Assembly: GCA_029939965.1 (NCBI GenBank)
Contig: JAOZRY010000034.1
Location: 1 to 14,282, forward strand
DNA length: 14,282 nucleotides
Reading direction: 5' to 3'
Source: Bacteroidales bacterium
Lineage (GTDB): Bacteria; Bacteroidota; Bacteroidia; Bacteroidales; 4484-276
A program made the translations under genes and the position numbers. Below the pieces are notes generated by a model. It made no database searches and was not told the DNA's origin. It saw nothing but the letters and a program-made list of their open reading frames with translations. Below, one piece after another: positions 6,675 to 13,941 of this stretch (position 1 is its first letter; the number at the start of each line of letters is the position of its first letter).

Positions 6675-8513
6675 ATGAAAACTAAATTTTTTGGTGCATT
6701 CGAAAAGAAGTTCACAGTAAATATTGCTAACAAAGGTGATAATACTCCAACAACCAACCTCATTAAGTTAGAACAACAATTTAAGTTCGAAAATGACAAT
6801 TCAAGTTGTTTTGCCTGGGGGAATTTTTATGATCTAAAAAAAACATGTTCTGATCTTAAAATACCGATTTGCAACAACCCGGCAGAAGCAATTTGCCATG
6901 CAGTAAAAGATGGAAATTTTCAAGCAACAGAGTATTTTTACGGTGAATTTACATTTCTGATTATTGAAAATGAAAAAGTAATCATTGGCCGCGACCTTGT
7001 TGGTGCAGGACTACCGGTTTATTATTCTGAAAAATACTTTTCCAACTCAATCGATGATTTTAAGAATATCAAAGGTTTTAATTTTGCCCCGGATAACATG
7101 AGTATTCAGGCGTTTTTGCATTTGGGAGCACCCATGCCTCCAAGTACATTAGTTTCTGGAATTAAGCAACTTTTGCCCGGGGAGTATCTTATTTATTCAA
7201 AACAAAAAATTACCACCCATTTTATTTTTTCATATAGCAAATACGATCAGCTTTTTAACTCCATGAATATCCCTGAGCAAGAGGCTGTAGAAGAGTTAGA
7301 ACGTTTGCACAAGGAAGCCATCAGGCGAAGAGTTGCCAATAAAAAACATGTTGCCCTTTTGATGAGTGGAGGTTATGATTCGGGTGGAAATGTTGCCGCA
7401 CTCCGCGATTTGTATAGCGGTAAGGTAAATGGATACTCCATAGGCTTTAAGAATGATCAATGGTCGGAGTTGCCTCTTGCCAAACTTTTGGCCAAAGAGT
7501 TCGATATTGATTTCCATGATTACGAAATTGATGGCAGCGAAATTGACGATCTTCCGCAAATTTTAAAATATTTGGGAATTCCTTTTCAGGAAAATGGTGT
7601 AATGGTAAATTACACCGTAATGAAGCGTGCCAGTAAAGATGCGAACGACATTATTCTTGGTGGAGATGGAAATGATCAGGTTTATGGTACTGGAATGCAA
7701 CAGGTAGCACTTCATCACCTGACAGCAAAATATGGCCTCAAACCATTTCAGGTACTCCTATCCGGAATGCTAGCCGGCACCAATCATAAATTACTTTCTA
7801 AAGTGCATTTTCACAACACAAGAATACTAAATGCAACAGATTATACAACTTTCGGTTTTTCGAAAAGTGAGTTAAAAAAATTACTCAACAATTCAGAAGG
7901 TAAACTGATTACCAATTTCCTGATCAGGAATCAAATTAAAGCACATTCGTTCGACGAACTATTTAAGTCGCATACTTATTTTAAAGATTTTATAAACGAT
8001 TGCAATGGTCTGATAATTTTTAAGGCATCCAATATGGCCGGGCTTTTCAACCAGCACCTGAGTTTTCCATACATGGACAAGGACAGTATGGAATTTATTA
8101 TGCAGTTGCCACGCGAAAAGCGTGTTTCAGGAAGTGTTAAAGAGGTTGCTAAAGGACATAGTGTTGGAAAATATCTTCACAAAAAATACCTGAAACCAAA
8201 ATTACCAAAAGAGATTACCGAACGAAAAAAACAAGGAGGATTTGCTCCACTGCCCATATTCTTTAAAGATGAAAACCGCAGAAAAATGATTTATCAAATT
8301 ATTAAGAATTCACAGGTGAGTAAAGAATTGTTCAACAAAAAGTATCTGGATCAATTCCTTCATCAATACGAATTAATAAGTCAGGCCAAAGATGCCTGGT
8401 TCTGGCATCAACAGAGTATGGCTTTTAGAATTTTCAACCTACTGGTATTGATTATTTGGTGGGAAATTCATTTTAATAATAAAAAAGGCAAAGTATTAAA
8501 AGACTTTGTATAA
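6675..8513 (+). CDS. Asparagine-synthetase-like amidotransferase lacking the glutaminase cysteine
   Basis: A 612-residue homologue of class II glutamine amidotransferases/asparagine synthetase B. The N-terminal domain keeps family landmarks: WGNFYDL (residues 48-54, like GEIYNYxEL) and RDLVGAGLPVYYS (106-118). It begins MKTKFFGAF and has no Cys after Met, so the N-terminal nucleophile that releases ammonia from glutamine is missing. No in-frame Met-Cys start exists between 6636 and 6675. The synthetase domain looks intact: PP-loop SGGYDS (231-236), GGDGNDQVYG (329-338), and later a FPYMDKDSMEF block and ERKKQGGFAPLP. It probably adenylates a carboxylate and couples it to free ammonia or another amine. 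In a glycan operon a uronic-acid or acylamino-sugar carboxylate is a plausible substrate; this is inference. The C-terminus has a short hydrophobic stretch (LLVLIIWW). The enzyme is not expected to make asparagine. Confidence 0.85.
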   Translation: MKTKFFGAFEKKFTVNIANKGDNTPTTNLIKLEQQFKFENDNSSCFAWGNFYDLKKTCSDLKIPICNNPAEAICHAVKDGNFQATEYFYGEFTFLIIENEKVIIGRDLVGAGLPVYYSEKYFSNSIDDFKNIKGFNFAPDNMSIQAFLHLGAPMPPSTLVSGIKQLLPGEYLIYSKQKITTHFIFSYSKYDQLFNSMNIPEQEAVEELERLHKEAIRRRVANKKHVALLMSGGYDSGGNVAALRDLYSGKVNGYSIGFKNDQWSELPLAKLLAKEFDIDFHDYEIDGSEIDDLPQILKYLGIPFQENGVMVNYTVMKRASKDANDIILGGDGNDQVYGTGMQQVALHHLTAKYGLKPFQVLLSGMLAGTNHKLLSKVHFHNTRILNATDYTTFGFSKSELKKLLNNSEGKLITNFLIRNQIKAHSFDELFKSHTYFKDFINDCNGLIIFKASNMAGLFNQHLSFPYMDKDSMEFIMQLPREKRVSGSVKEVAKGHSVGKYLHKKYLKPKLPKEITERKKQGGFAPLPIFFKDENRRKMIYQIIKNSQVSKELFNKKYLDQFLHQYELISQAKDAWFWHQQSMAFRIFNLLVLIIWWEIHFNNKKGKVLKDFV

Positions 8514-8523
8514 ATTTACCTGC

Positions 8524-8551
8524 ATTAAAAACAAAAAAAATACAAATAATG
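8524..8551 (+). promoter_or_regulatory. A-rich translation leader before the GT4 gene
   Basis: ATTAAAAACAAAAA at 8524-8537 repeats the leader at 5429 and is followed by more A residues up to the ATG at 8549. No Shine-Dalgarno motif is present. It may be a translation-enhancing leader or simply AT-rich spacer. Confidence 0.35.
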
Positions 8552-9706
8552 AAAATCGGAATCGAAGGACAAAGATTGTTTCGTGAAAAAAAGCACGGAA
8601 TGGATATGGTTGCACTTGAACTGGTTAAAGAACTTCAGGACATCGACCATGAAAATGAATACTTTATTTACATCAAACCGGATGTAGATCGTGATTGCCT
8701 GAAACCCACCGATAACTTTCATATTGTTGAACTGGACGGTGGCTCCTACCCTATTTGGGAACAATCGGCATTGCCAAAAGCTGCACAAAAAGATGGCTGC
8801 GATATGCTGCATTGCACCAGCAACACAGCACCATTAAAGCCTGCAATGCCGCTGGTAGTAACGTTACACGACATCATTTATATGGAAAAATCATATCCCC
8901 GGATTTTGGCTGATAAAGGCACCAATTATCAAAAATTTGGTAATGTGTACAGACGGTACGTTGTTCCGAGAATTATGAAAAAAGCCGACAAGATAATTAC
9001 CGTTTCGCATTTTGAAAAAAACAGAATAGGCGAATTTTTTGGGCTACCTGAAAACGATAATCGGCTACAAGCTGTGTACAATGGTGTTAGCCGTCACTTT
9101 GTAAAAGTTGAAGATGATAAGATTCTAAAAAGGGTGAAAGTCCAATACAAACTTCCTGATAACTATGTTTTTTTTCTCGGAAATACCGATCCTAAAAAAA
9201 ACACAAAAGGAGTACTGAAAGCTTTTTCTGATTTCCTGAAACAAACCAAAAAAGATTTCACACTTGTTATGCTTGATTATGATCGTGTGGAACTCAAAAA
9301 ACTACTTGTGGAGATTGGTGATCCTGGGTTGGAAGATCACATTCACCTTACTGGCTATGTAATTAATACCGATCTGCCGGCCATTTATACACTGAGTAAG
9401 ATTTTTCTTTATCCCTCCCTGCGCGAAAGCTTTGGCATACCTATGCTCGAGGCCATGGGCTGTGGTACTCCTGTAATTACCTCAAACACATCTTCTATGC
9501 CCGAAGTTTCTGGTGGTGCCGGAATCATCATCGATCCATACAAACCCGAACAAATTACAGATGGAATGATACAATTGCTCAAAGATGATGATTTAAGAAA
9601 TGAGATTATTGAAAAAGGTTATGCTCAGGCCGCCAAATTCTCATGGAAAGCAATGGCCGAAAATGTACTGGAATTGTACAAAGAGGTATATGAACAAAAC
9701 AAATAG
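8549..9706 (+). CDS. Glycosyltransferase family 4 (GT-B), mannosyltransferase-like
   Basis: A soluble GT-B enzyme of 385 residues, a full-length member of the GT4 family. The N-terminal acceptor domain starts MKIGIEGQRL and contains THLHD-like VVTLHDII (residues 103-110). The donor domain starts near FLGNTDPKKN (209-218). The retaining-enzyme EX7E motif is ESFGIPMLE (293-301), followed by GCGTPVITSNTSSMPEV, which lies at the nucleotide-sugar site. VYNGVSRHF (177-185) is the usual hinge signature. Related enzymes transfer mannose, rhamnose or glucose from nucleotide donors; the donor here is unknown. A 35-base A-rich leader separates it from the amidotransferase gene, and its TAG stop forms part of the Shine-Dalgarno sequence of the next gene. 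Confidence 0.9.
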   Translation: MKIGIEGQRLFREKKHGMDMVALELVKELQDIDHENEYFIYIKPDVDRDCLKPTDNFHIVELDGGSYPIWEQSALPKAAQKDGCDMLHCTSNTAPLKPAMPLVVTLHDIIYMEKSYPRILADKGTNYQKFGNVYRRYVVPRIMKKADKIITVSHFEKNRIGEFFGLPENDNRLQAVYNGVSRHFVKVEDDKILKRVKVQYKLPDNYVFFLGNTDPKKNTKGVLKAFSDFLKQTKKDFTLVMLDYDRVELKKLLVEIGDPGLEDHIHLTGYVINTDLPAIYTLSKIFLYPSLRESFGIPMLEAMGCGTPVITSNTSSMPEVSGGAGIIIDPYKPEQITDGMIQLLKDDDLRNEIIEKGYAQAAKFSWKAMAENVLELYKEVYEQNK

Positions 9707-9721
9707 GAGGTTTATTTTATG
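9705..9721 (+). promoter_or_regulatory. Perfect Shine-Dalgarno sequence AGGAGG before the GT-B gene
   Basis: AGGAGG at 9705-9710 lies eight bases before the ATG at 9719-9721, and its first two bases are the AG of the preceding TAG stop (9704-9706). It confirms the chosen start. The other starts in the window lack a comparable purine motif, which is the norm for Bacteroidota. Confidence 0.75.
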
Positions 9722-10915
9722 AAAATTAAAGATAGGGATATCGTTGTTGTTGGCATACAACCATGGGATTTGCCCATTGGTAGCAATTGTAAAAATATTG
9801 CTCAGGAATTTGCCAGAGAAAATAGAGTTTTGTATGTAAATCAGCCAATGGATCGCAATAACAGAAGGGCTGAAAAAGGTACTGACAAAATTATTAAACG
9901 CGAAAATGTACTGAAAGGTGTTAAACCTGACTTGGAGGAAATTGGTGAAAACTTTTGGATGTTAAATCCTAAAACTGTGCTCGAATCGATAAACAAAATT
10001 CCAGTAGCTCCGATTTACAACTTCATAAACCGAATTAATGCCAAAAGATTTACTACCCAAGTTCTGGATGCCATAAAAAGACTCGGGTTTAAAGACATCA
10101 TCTTATTCAACGATAGTTCGATGTTTTTGGGAAATTACCTCAAACAAATGTTGCTGCCCGACAAATACATTTATTACATCCGCGACAATCTTATCAAAAA
10201 CCCTTACTGGGCTAAGCATGGTGTTCGACTTGAACCTATTACCATAAAAAGTGCTGATGTAGTAACCACAAATTCAATTTACTACGCAAATTATGCTAAA
10301 AAATTTAACCCTAATTCGTACATGGTAGGCCAGGGATGTGATGTTTCGCTGTTCAATGATGAGAAAGGAGACATTGCTGTAGCCGAAGATTTAAAATCCA
10401 TTCCAAAACCTATTATCGGATATGTGGGCTTTTTAACAAGCCGAAGATTGGATATTGAGGTTATTGCGCATATAGCCACAACACGAAAAGATTGGAGTGT
10501 AGTATTGGTTGGCCCTGAGGATGATGTTTTTAAAAATTCGAACCTACACAACCTCGACAATGTTCATTTCCTTGGAAGTCGCGATCCTGAAACATTACCT
10601 ACCTACATTAAGGGTTTCGACATTTGTATTAATCCGCAGATTGTAAATGATGCCACAATTGGCAATTACCCACGCAAAATTGATGAGTATCTGGCAATGG
10701 GAAAGCCAACTTTGGCTACCTGGACTGAGGCTATGGTTTATTTTGAAGAATTTACCTACCTCGGTAAAACGAAAGAAGATTATGTAACGTTGGCCGAAAA
10801 AGCCCTTGCAGAAGATAGCGAAGAATTGCAGAATGCCCGCAGGGTATATGCTCTGGGTCATTCGTGGGAAAACAATGTTTTGGAAATTGGCAATGCACTC
10901 GAAAAAGTTTTGTAA
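9719..10915 (+). CDS. GT-B glycosyltransferase, TuaH-like group
   Basis: A 398-residue GT-B protein with no signal peptide or membrane helix. The N-terminus (DIVVVGIQPWDLPIGSNCKN, residues 7-26) and the following VLYVNQP resemble enzymes annotated as TuaH or UDP-galactofuranosyl-type family 1 transferases. The hinge GQGCDVSLF is at 204-212, the donor domain opens with PIIGYVGFLTSRRL (231-244), and the donor-site block reads YIKGFDICINPQ and KIDEYLAMGKPTLAT (320-334), with Glu323 at the usual EX7E second-acid region. Retaining activity is expected; the sugar is unknown. It is the only gene here with a perfect AGGAGG at ideal spacing (8 bases) before its ATG. Confidence 0.82.
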   Translation: MKIKDRDIVVVGIQPWDLPIGSNCKNIAQEFARENRVLYVNQPMDRNNRRAEKGTDKIIKRENVLKGVKPDLEEIGENFWMLNPKTVLESINKIPVAPIYNFINRINAKRFTTQVLDAIKRLGFKDIILFNDSSMFLGNYLKQMLLPDKYIYYIRDNLIKNPYWAKHGVRLEPITIKSADVVTTNSIYYANYAKKFNPNSYMVGQGCDVSLFNDEKGDIAVAEDLKSIPKPIIGYVGFLTSRRLDIEVIAHIATTRKDWSVVLVGPEDDVFKNSNLHNLDNVHFLGSRDPETLPTYIKGFDICINPQIVNDATIGNYPRKIDEYLAMGKPTLATWTEAMVYFEEFTYLGKTKEDYVTLAEKALAEDSEELQNARRVYALGHSWENNVLEIGNALEKVL

Positions 10916-10930
10916 TAATATCTCACGGTT

Positions 10931-11572
10931 ATGAGCATAATTTCAAATATCAAATCAAACCCCAAAACCAAAGAATTTGTTTTGTGGCTTATCACGCCCA
11001 AAAGAAATCCCCGCCCCCGATGGTTCATCAAATGTTTTGTAAATCCATTTATTCATAAAAAAGGAAAAGGGGCAACAATAAGGCGGAGATCAAGAGTTGA
11101 CGTTTTTCCATGGAAACGATTTGAAATTGGAGAACTCACAACTATCGAAGATTTTACAACAATTAATAATGGTTCGGGAGATGTAATTCTTGGCAACCGT
11201 GTGCGGGTTGGAATCGGTTCGGTAATTATTGGACCTGTAACCATGGGCAGTGGTTCCGGATTGGGTCAACATGTGTTTGTAGCCGGATTTAACCACGGTT
11301 TTGATGATGGTACTAAAAACTCCAGCGTTCAACCTTTAACCATACGTCCGGTTGTAATTGAAGAAGATGCTCATATTGGTGCAAACTCAGTTGTGGTGGC
11401 AGGAGTAAGAATTGGAAAACGTTCGCAGATAGGAGCCGGAAGTGTGGTTACCAAAGATGTACCTCCATTTAGTGTAGCTGTTGGAAACCCGGCAAAGATT
11501 GTAAAACAATACAACCACAACACGGGTAAGTGGGAAAAAATGATTAGCCCTCGCAAGAAAAAATTCAATTAA
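10931..11572 (+). CDS. Hexapeptide-repeat O-acyltransferase (left-handed beta-helix)
   Basis: A soluble acyltransferase of 213 residues, probably trimeric like its family, using acetyl-CoA to acetylate a sugar hydroxyl. The imperfect hexapeptide repeats (I/V-G-x-x-x-x) run through roughly residues 65-112 and again 141-185, for example IEEDAHIGANSVVVAGVRIG and QIGAGSVVTKDVPP. The loop between the two coils holds GFNHGFDDG (119-127); His122 is the expected catalytic base. The close SVAVGNPAKIVKQY is the standard end of WcaF/maltose-acetyltransferase-type enzymes. The N-terminal 60 residues are basic and not part of the helix. It lies 15 bases after the GT-B gene, with no obvious ribosome-binding site. 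The acceptor sugar and site are unknown. Confidence 0.9.
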   Translation: MSIISNIKSNPKTKEFVLWLITPKRNPRPRWFIKCFVNPFIHKKGKGATIRRRSRVDVFPWKRFEIGELTTIEDFTTINNGSGDVILGNRVRVGIGSVIIGPVTMGSGSGLGQHVFVAGFNHGFDDGTKNSSVQPLTIRPVVIEEDAHIGANSVVVAGVRIGKRSQIGAGSVVTKDVPPFSVAVGNPAKIVKQYNHNTGKWEKMISPRKKKFN

Positions 11573-11611
11573 TTCATTTAGATTTTCTTAAAAATATCAA
11601 AAGACTTTACA

Positions 11612-12640
11612 ATGAGTATAAATTCTAAAAAAGATTTAACAATAGAAACCTTACGTGGTCTCGCAATTATTCTTGTTGTGATGGGACATGTTATTGGTTC
11701 GGATACCGAAGGCGGAATGAATGTGAAAGAGGACTCATTTTTAAGACACCTGTATTTTACTTTTCAATATTTGAGAATGCCGCTCTTTACCGTAATCTCT
11801 GGATGGGTTTACGCATTGAGACCTGCCCGAATGGACAATTTAGCAGATTTTACTGTAAAAAAAATCAGAAGAATTATTTTACCCCTAATATTTGTTGGTG
11901 GAGCATACTACACTATTCAATCACTGGTTCCGGGTACAAATTTCTCCTATGATCTGAAAGATATCTGGCAGATTCTTATTTTCCCTTATACATTTTACTG
12001 GTACTTACAGGCTCTGTTTATTGTTTTCCTCGTTGTAGCTGTTGTCGATGCCAATAAGTGGGCAAGCACATTTACAAACTGGCTAATCCTCTTTGGTACA
12101 AGTATAGTTTTATTGTTTATGAGGGATTTCTTTATTCCTGAATCATTTCCGAATTTCTTTGGTTTCAAAATGGGAATATATTTACTACCATTCTTTGTAA
12201 TCGGAATCGGTATCAAAAGATATAAATCATATTTCGACAATAAAATATTCGTTTGGATAAGTGCGATTATTTTAATAACCGGATTAGTTATCCAGCAATT
12301 AATTTGGTACGATATTATTCATTACAACATTTCATCAAGTGGAGGGCTTGGTTTGCTAATTGGTGTAACTGGTGTTATTATTTGCCTTCGCATACATTTT
12401 ACAATTAAATGGCTGGTTTGGATTGGAAGTTTTGCCTATACTATTTTTCTCTTCCACTCTTTTGGAACATCCGGTGGAAGAATTTTATTGAATATGCTTG
12501 GTGTTTTTAACACTCCTGTTGTTTTCTTTTTCTCTTTGCTACTTGGTTTATTACTCCCAATCATTATTGAATTAGTATTGGATAAGTTCGGTATAACCAG
12601 GATGTTGTTTTTAGGAAGAAGCTTAAAAAAAAGAAAATGA
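11612..12640 (+). CDS. Acyltransferase family 3 (OafA/ExoZ-like) membrane protein
   Basis: A polytopic inner-membrane protein of 342 residues with about ten hydrophobic segments. The signature RGLAIILVVMGH (residues 15-26), with the conserved Arg and His, and MPLFTVISGW are diagnostic of acyltransferase 3. There is no C-terminal SGNH domain, so it is the short form. Members move an acyl group, usually acetyl or succinyl, onto sugars of lipid-linked or polymeric glycans at the membrane. Placed next to the hexapeptide acyltransferase, it gives the locus two independent O-acylation chances. The C-terminus is strongly basic (RSLKKRK). The 39-base gap upstream carries only AT-rich sequence. Confidence 0.9.
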   Translation: MSINSKKDLTIETLRGLAIILVVMGHVIGSDTEGGMNVKEDSFLRHLYFTFQYLRMPLFTVISGWVYALRPARMDNLADFTVKKIRRIILPLIFVGGAYYTIQSLVPGTNFSYDLKDIWQILIFPYTFYWYLQALFIVFLVVAVVDANKWASTFTNWLILFGTSIVLLFMRDFFIPESFPNFFGFKMGIYLLPFFVIGIGIKRYKSYFDNKIFVWISAIILITGLVIQQLIWYDIIHYNISSSGGLGLLIGVTGVIICLRIHFTIKWLVWIGSFAYTIFLFHSFGTSGGRILLNMLGVFNTPVVFFFSLLLGLLLPIIIELVLDKFGITRMLFLGRSLKKRK

Positions 12641-12670
12641 GCTAAGAAGTGGTTTTTCATCTTTCGTTAT

Positions 12671-12687
12671 AATAATTTTAAATTATT
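12671..12687. repeat. AT-only palindrome in the largest intergenic gap
   Basis: AATAATTT (12671-12678) and AAATTATT (12680-12687) are perfect inverted arms around one T. They lie in the 72-base gap before the last glycosyltransferase gene, the longest gap in the operon. It could be a protein-binding site or part of an internal promoter, but no recognisable Bacteroidota promoter (TAnnTTTG) accompanies it. Chance is possible in DNA this AT-rich. Confidence 0.3.
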
Positions 12688-12712
12688 CATCTAATTAAAA
12701 GAATCGGGGCTT

Positions 12713-13900
12713 ATGACAACAATTGCTATTCTATTCTGGGTTTTTCTTTTTATCATTTTCTATGCCTATCTTGGATATGGTATTTTATTGTTCTTTTTGG
12801 TTAAAATGAAAAGGCTTCTTGGCCTGAGCAAAAAAGTGTTCGACCCGGAGTATGAACCGGATGTAACGCTGTTTTGTGCTGCCTACAACGAAAAAGATTA
12901 TGTGGACGACAAAATAAAAAATTCATTTTCGCTTGAATATCCGGCCGAAAAGGTGAAACACGTTTGGGTTACTGATGGCTCTGATGATGGTACCCCTGAT
13001 ATGCTAAGAAACTATAAAGGTGTTGATGTGTATCATAAAGATGAAAGGGCAGGCAAAATTGCAGCCATGAACAGAGGTATGGAGTTCGTTAAAACACCTA
13101 TTGTTATTTTTTCGGATGGGAATACCATGCTTGGCAACGAGTCAATACGAAGAATTGTAAACATGTTTAGCAACCCAAAGGTTGGCTGCGTTTCGGGCGA
13201 AAAAAGAATTTTCCAAAAAGATAGCGACTCAGCAGCAGGTACCGAAGGTATATACTGGAAATATGAATCTACACTTAAAAAATGGGATGCTGAACTCTAT
13301 TCGGTAGTAGGTGCTGCCGGAGAGTTATTTGCCATCCGAACCGATTTGTACCAACATGTGGAGGGCGATACACTTCTCGATGATTTTATTGTATCGCTCA
13401 GAGTAGCCAAAAAAGGCTATACAATTCAATATGATCCCGAAGCTTATGCCATCGAAACATCTTCGGCAAGTGTAAAGGAAGAACTTAAAAGAAAAATCAG
13501 GATTGCTGCCGGAGGAATTCAATCCATTGTTCGCCTCAAAGAATTGCTTAACTTTTTTAAGTATGGCACACTTTCGTTTCAGTACATTTCGCACAGAGTA
13601 TTGCGATGGACATTAGCTCCAATTGGCTTATTGCTCTTATTAATATTTAATAGTATCCTTTCGGCCAATATTGGTTTCTTTGATTTTTCGAGCGTTTACA
13701 CATGGACATTCTGGGGGCAAATAGTGTTTTATATTGCAGCTTTAACGGGTTGGTATTTCGAGCATAGGCAAATTAAAATAAAAATACTTTTTATTCCCTA
13801 TTATTTCTTCATAATGAATTACGCCGTTTATCTTGGATTTTTCAGATATCTCAAAGGACAACAATCCGTTAAATGGGAAAGGGCTCAAAGAGCAAAATAA
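12713..13900 (+). CDS. Membrane-anchored glycosyltransferase family 2
   Basis: The last gene of the locus, 395 residues. It has an N-terminal membrane segment (about residues 4-31), a GT-A domain, and C-terminal hydrophobic segments near 300-317, 333-346 and 354-375. GT2 features: TLFCAAYNEKDYV (52-64), VTDGSDDGT (86-94), ERAGKIAAMNRGM (111-123), GAAGELFAIR (200-209), and the acidic pair LLDDF (221-225). The metal site reads DGN (135-137) in place of DxD, and the QxxRW block is replaced by KRKIRIAAGG (259-268), a variation common in one branch of polysaccharide GT2 enzymes. It may therefore be non-processive, unlike the look-alike encoded at 5448. The same length as that protein is a coincidence of architecture; motif differences argue against a recent duplication. 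Confidence 0.87.
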   Translation: MTTIAILFWVFLFIIFYAYLGYGILLFFLVKMKRLLGLSKKVFDPEYEPDVTLFCAAYNEKDYVDDKIKNSFSLEYPAEKVKHVWVTDGSDDGTPDMLRNYKGVDVYHKDERAGKIAAMNRGMEFVKTPIVIFSDGNTMLGNESIRRIVNMFSNPKVGCVSGEKRIFQKDSDSAAGTEGIYWKYESTLKKWDAELYSVVGAAGELFAIRTDLYQHVEGDTLLDDFIVSLRVAKKGYTIQYDPEAYAIETSSASVKEELKRKIRIAAGGIQSIVRLKELLNFFKYGTLSFQYISHRVLRWTLAPIGLLLLLIFNSILSANIGFFDFSSVYTWTFWGQIVFYIAALTGWYFEHRQIKIKILFIPYYFFIMNYAVYLGFFRYLKGQQSVKWERAQRAK

Positions 13901-13919
13901 ATGCTCATCGAACCCTTCC
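13876..13919. terminator. Imperfect hairpin between convergent genes, possible bidirectional terminator
   Basis: An outer stem AAGGGCTC (13879-13886) pairs with GAACCCTT (13910-13917) with one mismatch. It can extend by GG (13876-13877) with CC (13918-13919) around one bulged A. An inner stem GAGCA (13890-13894) pairs perfectly with TGCTC (13902-13906) around a seven-base loop. A weak T-rich run follows at 13935-13941 on the + strand. The structure overlaps the last codons and stop of the upstream gene. The T tract is distant and the stem imperfect, so rho-independent activity is uncertain. Confidence 0.4.
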
Positions 13920-13941
13920 TGATATTTTAATAGTTGTTTTT

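Noticed and set aside
6675..8513. Lasso-peptide cyclase or other RiPP maturation enzyme
   Set aside because: These are also asparagine-synthetase homologues without glutaminase function, but no small precursor peptide, leader-binding protein or transglutaminase-like protease gene lies nearby, and all neighbours are glycan genes.
10864..11058. Small + strand frame bridging the GT-B and acyltransferase genes
   Set aside because: It overlaps both real genes in another frame, has no domain and no ribosome-binding site.
12633..12665. Weak hairpin across the stop of the acyltransferase-3 gene (GAAAATGA against TCATCTTTC)
   Set aside because: The stem has a bulge, only AT-rich pairs and a 16-base loop, so it is not convincing as a terminator inside the operon.
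5448..13900. Recent duplication of the two 395-residue membrane GT2 genes
   Set aside because: Equal length is misleading: the catalytic motifs and flanking sequences differ throughout.
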